In this document: in pieces, positions 33,271-44,847 of the stretch | Numbering within the stretch: the stretch's first letter is position 1 | Layout: every line of letters begins with the position of its first letter | DNA from: Romanomermis culicivorax | Lineage: Eukaryota > Nematoda > Enoplea > Mermithida > Mermithidae | Length of the DNA stretch: 64,000 nt | Assembly (NCBI GenBank): GCA_963922205.1 | Contig: CAWUHX010000520.1 | Span: 1 to 64,000, forward strand | Direction: 5' to 3' | Position numbers and translations under genes: made by a program | The notes under the pieces: model-generated | Databases searched by the model: none | What the model was told of the DNA's origin: nothing | The model's input: the letters and a program-made list of their open reading frames with translations, nothing else

Positions 33271-33841
33271 TGTTGTATTTGAGGAATTGATGGGCGCTGA
33301 TGCGTCCCAGGCAGGATTGGGATTCCAAGGTTCGTCCTTAATGTATGTGTTTCCCGCACCCACATTTACCCAATTAAGCTGACTGTTTGTACTTAAACCC
33401 CAACACTAATTATCCCACCAATTAAGGAAAAAGGTCCAATTTCCTTAATTGTCTCCCTTTATTACGTAAAGTCAAAAGGTGAGAGTTTTCTACCTTTATA
33501 TATTATGCAATAAAAATAAAAGACACTTACATACAAAATGGAAAAACGGGCAAGGAAAATACAATGATCAACTCCCATGCACTGGGACGAGAAAAAGGAA
33601 AGTTGCATGGTGGGAGGCGGCTAATGGCGAGAATAGTGGTGGCCGGCGAGGCGCACAACTAGTATATAAAAACAAACAAAATAATAATCAATAATAATAA
33701 GAGAGACCAGCGCACGCCTACCGACGTGCGCTACAGTAAGACGGCTGCTAATGGTCCGCGTTGCTCTCTCCACTTGCCACCTGTGGGCCTCTTACGCTGT
33801 TTGACAAAATAGCGAAAATCGGCGGAAAACACACTACAGCA
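33271..33841 (-). mobile_element. Solo LTR family A with 4-bp target duplication
   Basis: Minus-strand copy bounded by TGTTGTA (33,271) and the complementary CTACAGCA end (33,841). It is flanked by AGTT on both sides (33,267-33,270 and 33,842-33,845). Inside, read on minus, it has a TATATAAAGG promoter-like TATA box, as in the copy at 36,310. No internal coding region is attached, so it is a solo LTR. Confidence 0.8.
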
Positions 33842-33899
33842 AGTTGAGGAGCATACCACGTTACTTAAACTTCGACAGTAGGTGTCAACCGCATAAAAA

Positions 33900-34030
33900 T
33901 TATATAAGGCTTTTTATTTTGCCCGTAGGCACACAATGAACGAATAATAATACAGTGGTTATAGTTATGCGACGTTTCGGTAGTCTACCTACTACCTTCC
34001 TCAGGCGACAATAAACTCCTTTTTTCAAAA
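33900..34030 (-). ncRNA. Penelope-type terminal segment with hammerhead-like core
   Basis: On the minus strand (34,008-33,971) CCTGAGGAAGGTAGT, a six-base loop, then ACTACCGAAACGTC. CTGAGGA fits the CUGANGA box and GAAAC the second core box. GGTAGT/ACTACC form a perfect six-pair stem II between them, but one extra A follows the first box. Penelope-like elements carry hammerhead ribozymes in their terminal repeats, and this segment lies downstream of the GIY-YIG relic on the same strand. Function not shown. Confidence 0.45.
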
Positions 34031-34035
34031 TTCGC

Positions 34036-34105
34036 TACTTGAGGGAATTGAACCCTGGTCGTTTGATTGAGAGTCTAGAGCGCTACCACTGGGCCATGGG
34101 GGCCA
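34036..34105 (-). mobile_element. tRNA-like sequence (SINE or tRNA relic)
   Basis: On the minus strand CCCATGGCCCAGTGGTAGCG is A-box-like and CCAGGGTTCAATTCCC is B-box-like with a good T-arm. The anticodon arm does not pair. A similar A-box part (GCATGGCCCAGTGGATAC) occurs at 38,288-38,305. Confidence 0.5.
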
Positions 34106-34149
34106 GTAGTAACTTGTTTAGAAGTGCTATATATCCTGACTTGGGGGTA

Positions 34150-34640
34150 CTAGTTCAGACTTGGGTACCTGTCTGTTGCCCTTCTAAGGAATGCTTGGTT
34201 CCATATGTGGCCTATTTCAATGCTCTTACCACCTACATTTTTTGACCCCACTTTTACCATCTCAATGGTTTCTCTGATCTTCCTTTCGTAGGCATTAGGC
34301 TCTTGGGCAAGTATTGTCAAAATTGGGTGTACATCCACATGATAGGCAATGTTCCGCCACACCACTTTTCTCAAGGCTCAGGTTCTTAAGGGCATTTCTG
34401 TGTTCTGCAATACGGGTCTTAAGTGTTCTGCCCGTTTCTCCTATGTATACTTTCCCACATGGAGCCATAGGTACTTGGTATACTATACCCTTTGTATCTT
34501 CTTTATTTCTAGGTGGTGCTACTTTGCAGACTCTTTTCCTGATTGTGTCTTTACTTGTGGCAACTAGTCGAACCTTGTACTTGTGGCATATTCGCTTCAG
34601 TTTCTGTGTTAGTTGGCCACTGTAAGGTATTACAACTGTG
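34150..34640 (-). pseudogene. Penelope-like GIY-YIG endonuclease relic
   Basis: One minus frame reads CGKVYIGETGRTLKTRIAEH, then KSGVAEHCLSCG. This is the GIY-YIG endonuclease core: YIGET with a following Arg, and the E-H after R-x-x. After a frameshift near 34,320 the sequence continues in another frame with ILAQEPNAYERKIRETIEM and a final IWN. This order is that of the C-terminal endonuclease of Penelope-like retroelements, where the GIY-YIG domain follows the RT. The RT itself is not present upstream (plus coordinate beyond 34,640). Frameshift and in-frame stops mark it as dead. Confidence 0.75.
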
Positions 34641-34747
34641 CCTTTGTATTTCCTTTACGAAAGAAAAGCTAGAAAAAAATCAGAAAAAGGAAAATTTGTG
34701 AAAAAGAAAGAATAAAAAGGCGAAGGAAACGTCTACAACAAGGATAT

Positions 34748-35095
34748 ATGCTTAGAAAGAGCATAGAGTTCAGGAACGAAAAGTCACACCACACTGATTT
34801 GGAAAAAATTCACAATTTTATGTATCAGTCGGGTAAACGAAAACAGGTAATTAGTTTTGAAGTAGCAAAAATGAAGGTACAAAAACAAGAGTGCATTACA
34901 GAAATTGTAAATTTTATTAAAAAGTTACACCGACAGCATTTTAATATTTCACGGAAAGCAGATGAAAGTAAGTCTAGTGTTATTTTGGAATCGCTCTATG
35001 GTGGACAACAATATCATGTTGCTACTCATGAAGAATATATTTTCACAGTCAAAAAAAAAATTGTACAAAGACTAAAGCATATACAGAGAATATAA
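34748..35095 (+). CDS. Unrecognised 115-codon ORF
   Basis: ATG-started frame of normal composition (MLRKSIEFRNEKSHHTDLEK...), basic and probably helical, with no signal peptide, membrane segment or motif I recognise. The following 90 bases keep plausible composition in the next frame, so it may be part of a decayed larger gene or transposon protein. No promoter or splice sites are convincing. Confidence 0.25.
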   Translation: MLRKSIEFRNEKSHHTDLEKIHNFMYQSGKRKQVISFEVAKMKVQKQECITEIVNFIKKLHRQHFNISRKADESKSSVILESLYGGQQYHVATHEEYIFTVKKKIVQRLKHIQRI

Positions 35096-35099
35096 ACGG

Positions 35100-36309
35100 T
35101 GATCCTACAATTGAACAAGATGTGGAATATACATGGACACAACTTGCGCACAACACAAACAAGTTATACGAATGATAAACATCTTGTTTCTCTCGGTGGA
35201 TTTGTCACTTCGTCAATTCACCAATTTTGCATAGATGTGGGATGACTGCTACCATATGTACATCCCCAACAGGTGCTCCCGTCGGCTACTATTTTTCATG
35301 TGTGGATTAACTTCTACAGTTACAGTTATTATCTAAATTTGGTGCAAATATTTGTACAAACCTTCGTACATAATGTTTGTTGGGATATATGTACTATTCC
35401 AATGCATTACATATGGATAAATCTACTGACGCACACAACAAATTGGCGCAGAAAGTTTGTTGACAGAATGCTACAGTATGCTGATGAATACCTCCAAGGG
35501 TACAATTGACCCACAATGGTACGTTACACTTTTTGTCAACTTTTCTGGTGTAAAATTCGACGCTGAATCCGAATTTGGACTCGATTTTGACGTCCGACAT
35601 CTGGAAAAGGCCGAATTTACGATTTTTCGAAATTTTCAAAGAAATTTTGAACTTTTGGCGATTTTGACGAAAAATGGCCACCATCCTAATCCTGCCAGTT
35701 ATGGCACTTTGGGAGCAGCCGTCCACCAAAATTCGATGCCTATTGACGTGGAAGCAGCAACTTGAGGTCATGTACAACTTGACCCACCCAACAAGTGTTT
35801 CAAAGATGACAAAATATTCTTGCACACTGAAGAATTGTAAACTTTGCTTAGCTATAGCGCACAAACAAATAAAGCTGTGAGCCTGTAACTCTTTTTTATT
35901 TTCTCTATAGGTGATGACTATGCTTAAACTCAATTTGTTTCAACTTGTTAACTTCGATCATTGGTTTATAACTTGCAGAATTTTCTCTGAACTAGCAAAA
36001 AGTAGGGTATTTTTAGATCAATTTTGCAAAAAAGAGTCTACATACATTTTTTGGAACTGGTTCCATTCGAAAGGGCATAATTTAAACATGTTGTAAAGCT
36101 ACCATTGATCTAGTAAAGCTCAGCTTTAAGTGTAAGATCAGTGATAAGATTGAATGTAACTTCGTAATGCATAATATATATAGGTTACACCACTGTACAT
36201 AATTTCATTTTTTTGTGAAGTATTTCCGAGTATGTCTGGTTTTTCATCTTGTTGATGGTCCTGTACATTTTTCTCAAGTGTATTGTATAAGTACCTTGTT
36301 TTGAGCATT
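35100..36309. other. No clear gene
   Basis: Short frames on both strands (e.g. minus 35,933-35,394 and plus 35,457-35,765, overlapping) have near-normal composition but no recognisable domain. One stretch reads EKAEFTIFRNFQRNFELLA. I see no repeat or RNA gene. Confidence 0.35.
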
Positions 36310-36873
36310 TGTTGTAGTGTGTTTTCCGCCGATTTTCGCTATTTTGTCAAAGCGCGTATGAGGCCCTTAGCTGGCTAGTGGAGCGAGCAATGTGGACGAT
36401 TAGCAGCCATCTTACTGTAGCGCACGTCCGTACCCATGCGCTGGTCTCGCTCCAATTCTTGTTCTTTTATCATTATCATATGTTTTATATTCTAAGTGTG
36501 CGCCCCGCTGGCCACTACTATATTTCACCACTCGTCGCCTCCCACCACGCAACCTTCTTTTTCTCGTCCGAGTGCATGGGAGTTGATTATTTACTTTTCT
36601 TGCTGCTTTCATTTTGTACGTTAGTTTCGTTTGTTTTTATTGCGTACTATAAAGGTAGAAAATTCTCTCCTTCCGGTTTTACGCAATAAGGGAGAGAATT
36701 AAGGAAACTCGTCTTTTCCTTAATTGGTGAGATAATTAGTGTTGGGTTTAAGTACAAGCAGTTAAGTTAATCGGGTAAATGTGGGTGTGGAAAACGTGTA
36801 CATTAAGGACGAACTCTGGAATCCCGATCCTCGTTGTGAGTCATCAATCGCTACCCCACCTACAAATACAACA
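36310..36873 (+). mobile_element. LTR of family A, complete
   Basis: TGTTGTAGTGTGTTTTCCGC at the start, AATACAACA at the end: perfect 7-bp inverted ends (TGTTGTA/TACAACA). It contains ACTATAAAGG (TATA box) and GCAATAAGGGAGAG. Length 564 bp. No target duplication is visible, because the right flank is the family C repeat. Confidence 0.8.
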
Positions 36874-36874
36874 C

Positions 36875-37262
36875 TGGTGACCGTACCGGGGGCCCCCCTG
36901 TTGCTCCAAGGGGGGAGGGATATTGTATGGTAACATACAACATTCCACCCATGGGATTGATGTTTTGGCCAATCCACGGGTTCTGAACCCAGCCATTTTT
37001 GTTGAGCCCTGGTCGGGATGGTTACACCTACCCTGACATTGGCCAATGGTGGGACAGCTATGGCGCCACCCAGGAAGCCCTTCAATACTGGTGACCATAC
37101 CAGGGGCCCCCCTGTTGCTCCAAGGGGGGAGGGATATTGTATGGTAACATACAACATTCCACCCATAGGATTGATGTTTTGGCCAATCCACGGGTTCCGA
37201 AGCTGGCCATTTTTGTTGAGCCCTGGTCGGGATGGTTACACCTACCCCGACATTGGCCAATC
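36875..37262. repeat. GGCCAATGTC repeat (family C), nearly two 214-bp units
   Basis: TGGTGACCRTACC starts at 36,875 and 37,089. Each unit has TTGCTCCAAGGGGGGAGGGA, TATTGTATGGTAACATACAA, GGATTGATGTTTTGGCCAAT and TTGTTGAGCCCTGGTCGGGA. The same family appears, often inverted, at 44,780-44,850, 45,340-45,510, 51,190-52,140 and 61,050-61,800. Open frames across it are repeat artefacts. Confidence 0.8.
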
Positions 37263-37284
37263 CATTAGTAACCCAATTACGGAT

Positions 37285-37865
37285 AATTACACAAAAATTT
37301 CACATATCGGCATCTGGTTTTATAAACCCGTCTGGTCGCATGAAGATGCACGTTCCCAAGAAATACAGTATCCCCGAAGTCTTAAAAACACCTGCCATTG
37401 TGATAAAATGCAAAAACCCCGACCCAGATGCAAGACTCAAGTGGAACACATGGAAAAAGTAAAGCATACGAGAAAATAAAGTCTGTAGAAGCATAGGGTA
37501 AATGGAAGCATGCGAAGAAAGAAGCAAAGTAGAGCAACAATTGGTTAGAAAAACAAAATGGAAGTGTACCTCCCCCCCCCCGTGGCATAAAGGCGTGGTT
37601 TAAAGAAGCGGTATAAAAGAAGCAAAGCATGATGGAAAAAAGGTCAGTCATTGTTACAAAGTTCTTTTCGGTGTATTCGTGTATTCGTCAAAATTATTCG
37701 TGTAGTCCTTGAGTGGAAAATTGTATTCGTGTTGTCATTGTTGGTTGTCCTATTATCCCCCCCCCCTGCCTATCTGAATCGTTTTGGAAGCTAGTTTTTG
37801 CACCAAGTAAAAGTATTCTAGAACCTAGGCTCAGAACCGACAAACTCCTGCATCTGGGCGTTACA
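37285..37865 (+). mobile_element. Second copy of LTR family B
   Basis: Homologous to 31,905-32,571: AAAACACCTGCCATTGTGAT, CCCCGACCCAGATGC and CAAGACTCAAGTGGAACA, ending CTGGGCGTTACA. It contains a poly-C tract (37,571-37,581) and GTATAAAAGAAGC, a possible TATA box (37,611). Confidence 0.55.
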
Positions 37866-38278
37866 TAAGATCGGAAAAAGGTTGACAAAGTTGTCATTGT
37901 TTCCATGGTAGCAACATGTAAAATGACACCACAATAAGTTTATCTCCCTATTTTCTATGCCAATTATTAAATTAATTTTGATGCTCACTCGACATCCTAT
38001 TCCTCGCAATGAACGACCAGGACTATGACAATCGCTGTAAACTCAAATCACGTCAAAAAGATGAACAAAAAACAGCACTCTCAATTGCTAGTCTTTATCC
38101 TTTTGCTTTTCAGTTTTCAGATAAATATTCTATAAAAATACTACTTTACACATTTGAAATCATACAGGGGGACAGAAAGCATTGAAATAGGGCACGCATA
38201 GAATAGAACCATCTTGAGCGAATTGCTTGAGAAACGCGACATCCCATCAGCTTAAATGGAACACCTAACCAGGAGGAT
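37866..38278. other. No recognisable feature
   Basis: Ordinary-composition DNA with no coherent frame, RNA gene or repeat that I can identify. Confidence 0.4.
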
Positions 38279-38334
38279 ATGGTCCGCATGGCCCAGTGGA
38301 TACAGCTCTCGATTCACAATCTCAATGCTCAGCA
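38279..38334 (+). mobile_element. tRNA-like 5' fragment
   Basis: GGTCCGCATGGCCCAGTGGA followed by ACAGCTCTCGATTCACAATC looks like the 5' half of a tRNA-derived element, related to 34,036-34,105. It ends exactly where homology to the large element begins (GCAAAGTCAAGGTAGGTCC), so it marks the junction. Confidence 0.45.
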
Positions 38335-41300
38335 AAGTCAAGGTAGGTCCAGTGCCTCAGCTTCTGGAGCATTTTCTGTAAGTTCCACTCAGGGCCACTA
38401 CCAGAGAGGAACTGGAGGCGGATACAGTCGAGCCTGCAGTCAGGGATGGGTTCAAGGCCAGGCCTTGAAGATGGTTAATCGGCAGCTGTTTAGAGGTCAG
38501 GCAAAGACTTGAGCCCCTTGTATGTCTGCACCTCGAGGAGTTTTTGGGGGATTCCTCACATGTGGCCCAACCCGGGATGGTCCCTATGCTCGCCGTGGCA
38601 GCTTTCAGTATGGCAGTTATGGAGGCGGCAGGCAATTTATCTTTTTTGACCAAAAAATTGTTATTTCGTACAAAATTTTATTTGACAAAAACACAAATAA
38701 AACACAAAATACAAAAAAAAATTTATTATCCTGTCATATTGTTGCTTTAAAAATTTTTAATTTTTTCGCATTTTTCCGTTGCTCAAAACTGGTCCAGCTA
38801 AATATATCCCTTCTCCATCCATCTTTTCGGGCATGTATTTTGTATTTTTTTCTATTTTTTGTATTTTTTTGTATTTTTTTGTATTTTTTTGTATTTTGTA
38901 TTTTTTTGTATTTTTTGTATTTTTTTGTATTTTTTTGTATTTTTTTGTATTTTTTTGTTTTTTTTTTGTATTTTTTTGTATTTTTTGTATTTTTTTGTAT
39001 TTTTTTGCATTTTTTTGTATTTTTTTGTATTTTTTCGTATTTTTTTGTATTTTTTTGTATTTTTTTGTATTTTTTTGTATTTTTTGTATTTTTTGTATAT
39101 TTTTTGTATTGTATTTTTTTGTATTTTTTTTTGTATTTTTTTATTTTTTTGTCGGATTCTTTTTGATTTAAGGGACTGAAAAAGGTGAATGCGTGAAATA
39201 TTTTACTCGTCATTGTAAAATTATTTCGTAATCAGGTAAATTGAAAGTGTATATATGCAAAAAATGTTCTTTGCTGTTTAGACTAGTATTGGACGGGGCA
39301 AGCCGATGAGCAGCCGACCATAGAGTAATAACCCAACCCCTACGCTAGAAAAACAAGTACATGGGAGAAGAGGAATGGCGGTGCCCCGGATATAGGCACA
39401 GATTGTATCACGAAGTCCAGGCCGAATACCACATTTGAGACTGTCCCAGTAGCCTGAAAAGGAGTGCCCTGCCGATTGGTGTGGTCAAAGTGGCCATCGC
39501 CTACTGGACCTGGTAGGGGCAGGATTGCAATTTGGAGGGGTTAGCCCTGAAGACTTGTGTCCGAGCGACAACTGTTATCGAGCCGTGGGCCTCAGTATGG
39601 GACTCAGGCTGCAGAAAGGTTTTCACCTCCCGTCAGTCAGTTTTGAGCCCCGACGGATGTCGGGGTTACTGTCAACTTCCAGCATCGGTGCGGCGCGCGG
39701 GTGGTGAACGCGGCGAAAAGTGGCAAGAAAAGAAGACAATGAAAACGAAAAACATAAAAAAACTAGAAAGCAGAAAATTACAAGTGCGAAAACGAGTGAA
39801 AAAACAAAAATACAAGAAACAATAAAACAACCAACAATGAAAAAGAAAAAAAGACAAAAATGAGAAAAGGAAAAAGAGAAACAGATGAAAGAGAAAAACA
39901 TATAAAAAACAGAAATGTTGAAAACTAGAAAACAGAAAAACTATGGAGAAGAAGAAAAGAGAAACCTAAAAAACAAGCAAAAAAATCAGTAGAAAAAAAT
40001 TAAACAAAGAAAAAATAAACAATGAGAAGAAAAAAAGAAAAACAATAGAATGCTAGGAAGCAAAAAAAACTACAAAGAAAAATTAAGAAAATAGAAAAAA
40101 CGAAATAAAATAAATTAAAGATTTCTGTTTATTCATTTTTATTATTGAAGTTTTTCTTATTCAAATTTGTCTTTCATTTTTTCTTCCTTTTTCGTTTTTT
40201 CTTTTTTCTACTCAAATTTTGCTTTTTTGGTAGTTTCTTTTTTTTTTGTTTTTTTACTGTTTATTACTGTTACTCAATTTTTTGCTCATTTTTTGTTTAT
40301 GCTGTTTTTTTTCGTGTTTTTTATTCAGTTTTTTGCCTAATTTTGGTCAAATGATAATTTTTTTCGATTTTCTGCTCTTTATACTGTTTTTTACTTATGT
40401 AATGTTTTTTGTGATTTTTTACCCAATTATTTTGTCTTTTTTTCTTGTTTTCTTGTTTTTTACCGCATTTTTTCTTCTTTTGCTCAACTTTTTTGTTTTT
40501 TTTCTTTTGTTTTTGCAAATTTTTTCATTAATTTAATTTTTTTGTACTTTTTACTCAATTTTTTCATGTTCTGGTCGACGTTTTTGTTGTATTTTGTTTT
40601 TTTGTGTTCTTTTTACTTAGTTTTTTCTTAATTCACAATTTTTTGTGACTTTTCAGTCAATTATTTTGTTGTCTTTTTACTTGTTTTTTTGTTACTTTTT
40701 ACTCAATTATTTTTTATGTTTTTCTTTATTCATTTTTTAACTGGATTTTTTTATATTTTTTTAATAAGATTTTTGCAATTAATTTTAATAAGATCCTCGA
40801 GCAAGAACACTAAAAACAATAAAATGAGAACAAAATTAAAAATGGCGAAAATTGTCTAGAAAGTTGTCCAACAAGTGTAAAGTTGTCAAAAAACATTAAA
40901 AACGTGTAAAACTGTTGAAAAATTAGCAAGAAAGACGTGAAGCTGCCCAAAAGTTGCTTAAAAAGTGTCAAAATTGCTGAAAATTATCGAAAATGGCGAG
41001 AAAATTTTACAGAAAATTGTCAAGAAACTACAAATGGAACGAAAAATTGGAAAAAAAACATAAAAAAAGATTAAAAACTTCAAAAAATATGCAAAAGAAA
41101 AAACAACAAAAGAGAAACAAATATAAAAGAATAAGTAAAAAACAGAAAAAGCTATTAAAAATAGACAAGAAAATAAAAATATAAAAAACGAGAAAAAAAT
41201 TTAGAAAAACACAAATAGGAAAAACACCAATAGAGAAAAATGGAAAAAAAGAAAAGCAGGAAAAAAAGATCATAAACAAAATTTATTAAAAACGAGACGA

Positions 41301-42560
41301 AAAATACTAGAAAAAGAAGAAATAGAAAGATACAAAAAATGAAAAAAAATGAAAAACCAGAGATATCAACAAAAAAACAGAAAAGGAATGTTACAAAAAA
41401 AGAAAAAAAGTTGGGAGAAAATAAGGAAAACATTTATCACCAAATATTCGATTTAGGAATTTTGAAAATTAAAATTTTGAACAATTTAACAAATTTTCGA
41501 CGAAAATTTGATGAAATTTTCGGAAATTTAGCGCGAAATTCCCAAAGTTTGCAATTAAATTGAGAAAAGATTTCAATGAAATTTGCAAAAAAATCAACTA
41601 GATTTGTCAAAATTTTCGGAAAATTCTCAAAAAGTTCGAAAATTGTCGAAAATTTTTTTGCGAATTTTTCAAAAAATTTTATGAAATTTTGAAAAATTTT
41701 GAATAAGTCCGAGAATATTTCGAACCAAATTTAAAAAATTTCCAATTAAATTGTCAAAGTTTTCATGAAATTTTCAAAATTTGGAAAATTGTGAAAAAAT
41801 TTTCGACGAAATTTTGTGAAATTTTGAAATATGCCGAAGAAATTTCGAATTAAATTCCGAAAATTTCCAATTGAATTGTAAAAATTTTTATGAAATTTGA
41901 AAAATTTTGAAAATAGTGAAAAAATATTTTCCATCCAGATTTTTTAAAAAATCTGATGGAATTTTTGAAAATTTGTAAAAATTTACAAATAGATTCCAAA
42001 AAATTTTGCACCATGTTACGAAAATCTGCATTGGATGTCGTGAAGATTTTTGCTAGATTTCCAAAAATACAAAAAATCAAAAAATTATGAAATTTTGAAA
42101 ATTAAAATTTTGAACAATTTAACAAATTTTCGATGAAATTTAGAAAAATTTTATGAAATTTTGAAAAAGATCTGGAAAATTTTGCAGTTTTTATGAGATT
42201 TCGAAACAATTTTGAAGATTGTGAAATAATTTTGCAAGCCAAATTTTTAAAAATTTGATGGAATTTTCGGAAATTTAGCACGAAATTACCAAAATTCGCA
42301 ATTAAGTTGACAAAAAATTTGAATGAAATTTACAAAAAATTTTGACCAGATTTAAATTTTCAGGAAATTCTAAAAAAATCTCAAAATTAAGAAAAAATTT
42401 TCGACGAAATTTTCAACAAATTGTTTGAAATTTTGTTAGAAATTTTGAAAAATTTTGAATAATTTAGATTTTTAGAAAATTTTTTAAACAAAATTTTAGA
42501 ATTTCATGAAGATTTTGAGAATTTTTTGCAATTGTCGGGCAATGTTTAAAATTTTAAAAA
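38335..42560 (+). mobile_element. 5'-truncated second copy of the large inverted-repeat element
   Basis: Collinear with about 19,948-24,110 of the first copy: gag tail (38,336-38,640, now with TGA at 38,510-38,512), minisatellite (38,835-39,150), GC-normal segment (39,284-39,715), A-rich/T-rich/A-rich blocks (39,720-41,450), then AT-rich sequence. Identity is about 90% in non-repetitive parts. It lacks both terminal repeats: the left side is cut at the tRNA-like fragment and the right side runs into the palindrome. Confidence 0.85.
38835..39150 (+). repeat. Expanded GTATTTTTT minisatellite
   Basis: About 32 units of TTTTTTTGTA, some variant (TTTTTTTGCA, TTTTTTCGTA). The orthologous array at 20,460 has about 18. 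The minus strand reads as endless Lys/Tyr/Asn; not coding. Confidence 0.9.
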
Positions 42561-43740
42561 ATTTTATGCATGTTATAAGATAGGATCATATTTTAACATA
42601 GGAACATGTTGTAAGGCTGAAGAATGAAAAAAACTAATTTTTGTATGTTATAACATAGAAAAATTCTATAACAAAGCGAAAAATAGAAAAAAATTGTATT
42701 TTTTACCATAGGACTATGTTATAACATGTCAGTATGCTGTAACATGTGCGAAAATCTGAAAAAAATTTTGGTATGTTATAACGTAGGACCGTATTATAAT
42801 ATAGGAACATGTTATAACATGGCATAAGTTATAACATACTGAAAAATGAAAAAACCAATTTTTTGTATGTTATAACATCGGGCCATATTATAACATGTCC
42901 AAAAAAGAATGGAAATTTGCATTTTATAGCATTGGACTATGTTATTGCATGGCGCTATGTTATAACAAGTGAAAAAAATCTGTATGTTATAATATAGGAC
43001 AATGTTACAACATAGGGCAATGTTATACCATAGGACTATGTCAGTATGTTATAGCATGTGGAAATTTTTTTTTGTATGTTGTTACATAGGATAATGCTAT
43101 ACCATGGGAGTATGTTATAAAATATCAGTATGTTATAACATGTCGTAAAATCGAAAAACTTTTGTTGTATGTTATAACATGAGACTATGTTATACCATAC
43201 GACAATGTTATAGGATGTCAGCATGTTACAGCATGTCGAAAAATGGAAAAATTTCTTTTGTATGTTATAACAAGGGACCAAAGCTGTACCATAAAACTAT
43301 CTTATAACATGCCTATATGTTATAACATGTGCAACAATAGAAAAAACATTGTGTGTTATAACATAGAGCTATGCTATAACATGTGAGTATGATATAATAT
43401 ATCGACAAATAAAAAATTTTTTATCTCTCGATATATTATAGCATACTGACATGTTATAACATAGTCCTATGGTCAAAAATACAATTTTTATTTTTCGATA
43501 TTTTATGGAAATTTTCCATGTTATAACATACAAAAATTTGTTTTTTTTTCATTTCTCAGCCTGTTGTAACATGTTCCTATGTTAAAATATGATCCTATCT
43601 TATAACATGCATAAAATTTTTTTAAATTTTAAACAAACTTTTTTTAAAAGTCCCGAAATTTGCGCGACAATTGCAAAAAATTCTCAAAATGTTCATCAAA
43701 TTCTAAAATTTTTTTAAAACAATCTTCTGAAAATCTAAAA
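42440..43740. repeat. Long imperfect palindrome with TTATAACATA core
   Basis: The left arm GCATGTTATAAGATAGGATC... AACATAGGAACATGTT (42,570-42,612) is the exact or near-exact inverse of 43,568-43,612. Homology of the arms extends outward through GAGAATTTTTTGCAATTGTC (42,517 and, inverted, about 43,665-43,690). Between the arms are about 40 degenerate TTATAACATA units. A foldback element or an inverted duplication of the large element's 3' part would explain it. Confidence 0.75.
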
Positions 43741-44545
43741 CGAAGAATTGTTTTAAAAATTTAAATTTTAAAAAGTTATGCAATTTTTCGACGAAATTTT
43801 AATTTCTTCCCAATTTTAGAAAATTTGAAAAAAAATCAAAAAATTTTCAATAAAATTCTAGAAATTTGACAAAAAAATTCTACTCAAGAGACAAGAAAGA
43901 CACAGCCGGGGAGGCATAAGGAATGTAGAATCCGGCTACAGTAATCACCTCAGAATGGTCCACTAAAGCTGATTCGATCCGAACCTGCGGGCAAAATGCA
44001 TTTCTTGTCAAATTGTCTGAATTGGTACCAAATTAAGACTACAACGAAAATTTTTAGCATTTTAAAATTAAATCTAAAATTGTAAAATTTCAAATATTTC
44101 ATTAAAAATTTGCAAAATTTCACACTTTTCTATCGATTTTGATATTTTCGATGAAATTTTGAAATTTCCGAAAAAAAAATTTTTCATTCTTGTTATTAGT
44201 TTGGAAAATGTTAGCGTGCTAAATTTCCGAAAACTGCATCAAACTTTCAAAAATTTGGCTCGCAAAATTATTTCACAATCTTCAAAATTGTTTCGAAATC
44301 TCACAAAAATTGCAAAACTTTCCGAATCCCTTTCAAAATTTCATGAAATTTTTCTAAATTTCGTCGGAAATTTGATAAATTAATCAAAATTTTAAAATTT
44401 TCGAAATTTGGTTCAAAGTTTTCTCGGAATTATGCACAATTTTTTCGAAATTTCCTCCAAAATTCCATGGAATTTTTTGACAATTTTCCAAATTTTTTAC
44501 CATTTGCTGAAAATCTTGACAAAACAAGTCGAAATTTTTCGAAAT
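43741..44545. repeat. AT-rich DNA with a GC-normal island
   Basis: Mostly low-complexity A/T that partly mirrors 41,450-42,440. A GC-normal patch at 43,885-44,030 (AGACACAGCCGGGGAGGCAT) holds no frame. No gene is seen. Confidence 0.45.
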
Positions 44546-44549
44546 TTCA

Positions 44550-44690
44550 TGTACTGCATTTTCCGGGAAAGTTCTAGAAACTTCCACAACATTCTGTTCA
44601 TGTACATTCTACAATATTCTAGAACGTACCCCAAATGTAGATAAGTCGTGTTATTTTGCGTAGCCATTCATTTTGCTATTCAGTACATTA
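44550..44690 (-). promoter_or_regulatory. Heat-shock-element cluster, inverted copy
   Basis: GTTCTAGAAACTTCC (44,571-44,585) and ATATTCTAGAACGT (44,614-44,627) are HSE cores (TTCnnGAA). With TAGCCATTCATTTTGCTATT downstream, the segment is the reverse of the HSE block at 52,380-52,520 and 62,085-62,220. No peptide gene is attached here. Confidence 0.6.
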
Positions 44691-44769
44691 CTATTGTATG
44701 TTGTCTTAGTAAGCCTTGGCCATTCCCAAGCTTTGCTGTATATGGGATTTCACATGTTGTAGCGGCAAC

Positions 44770-44847
44770 CATACTTTCTACACCTGCTGCAGCCGAGTAG
44801 TGGGTTCCAAACCCAGGCATTTTTGTCGAAGCCTGGTCTGGATGGTC
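44770..44847 (-). repeat. Family C repeat fragment
   Basis: GTGGGTTCCAAACCCAGGCA and TTTTTGTCGAAGCCTGGTC are family C landmarks preceding the microsatellite. Confidence 0.6.

Noticed and set aside
36762-37479. Overlapping ORFs of 134-153 codons on both strands
   Set aside because: They are carried by nearly two family C repeat units that recur elsewhere with different frames and stops.
38734-39213. 159-codon Lys/Asn/Tyr-rich ORF and its plus-strand counterparts
   Set aside because: Both strands of the GTATTTTTT minisatellite; composition artefact.
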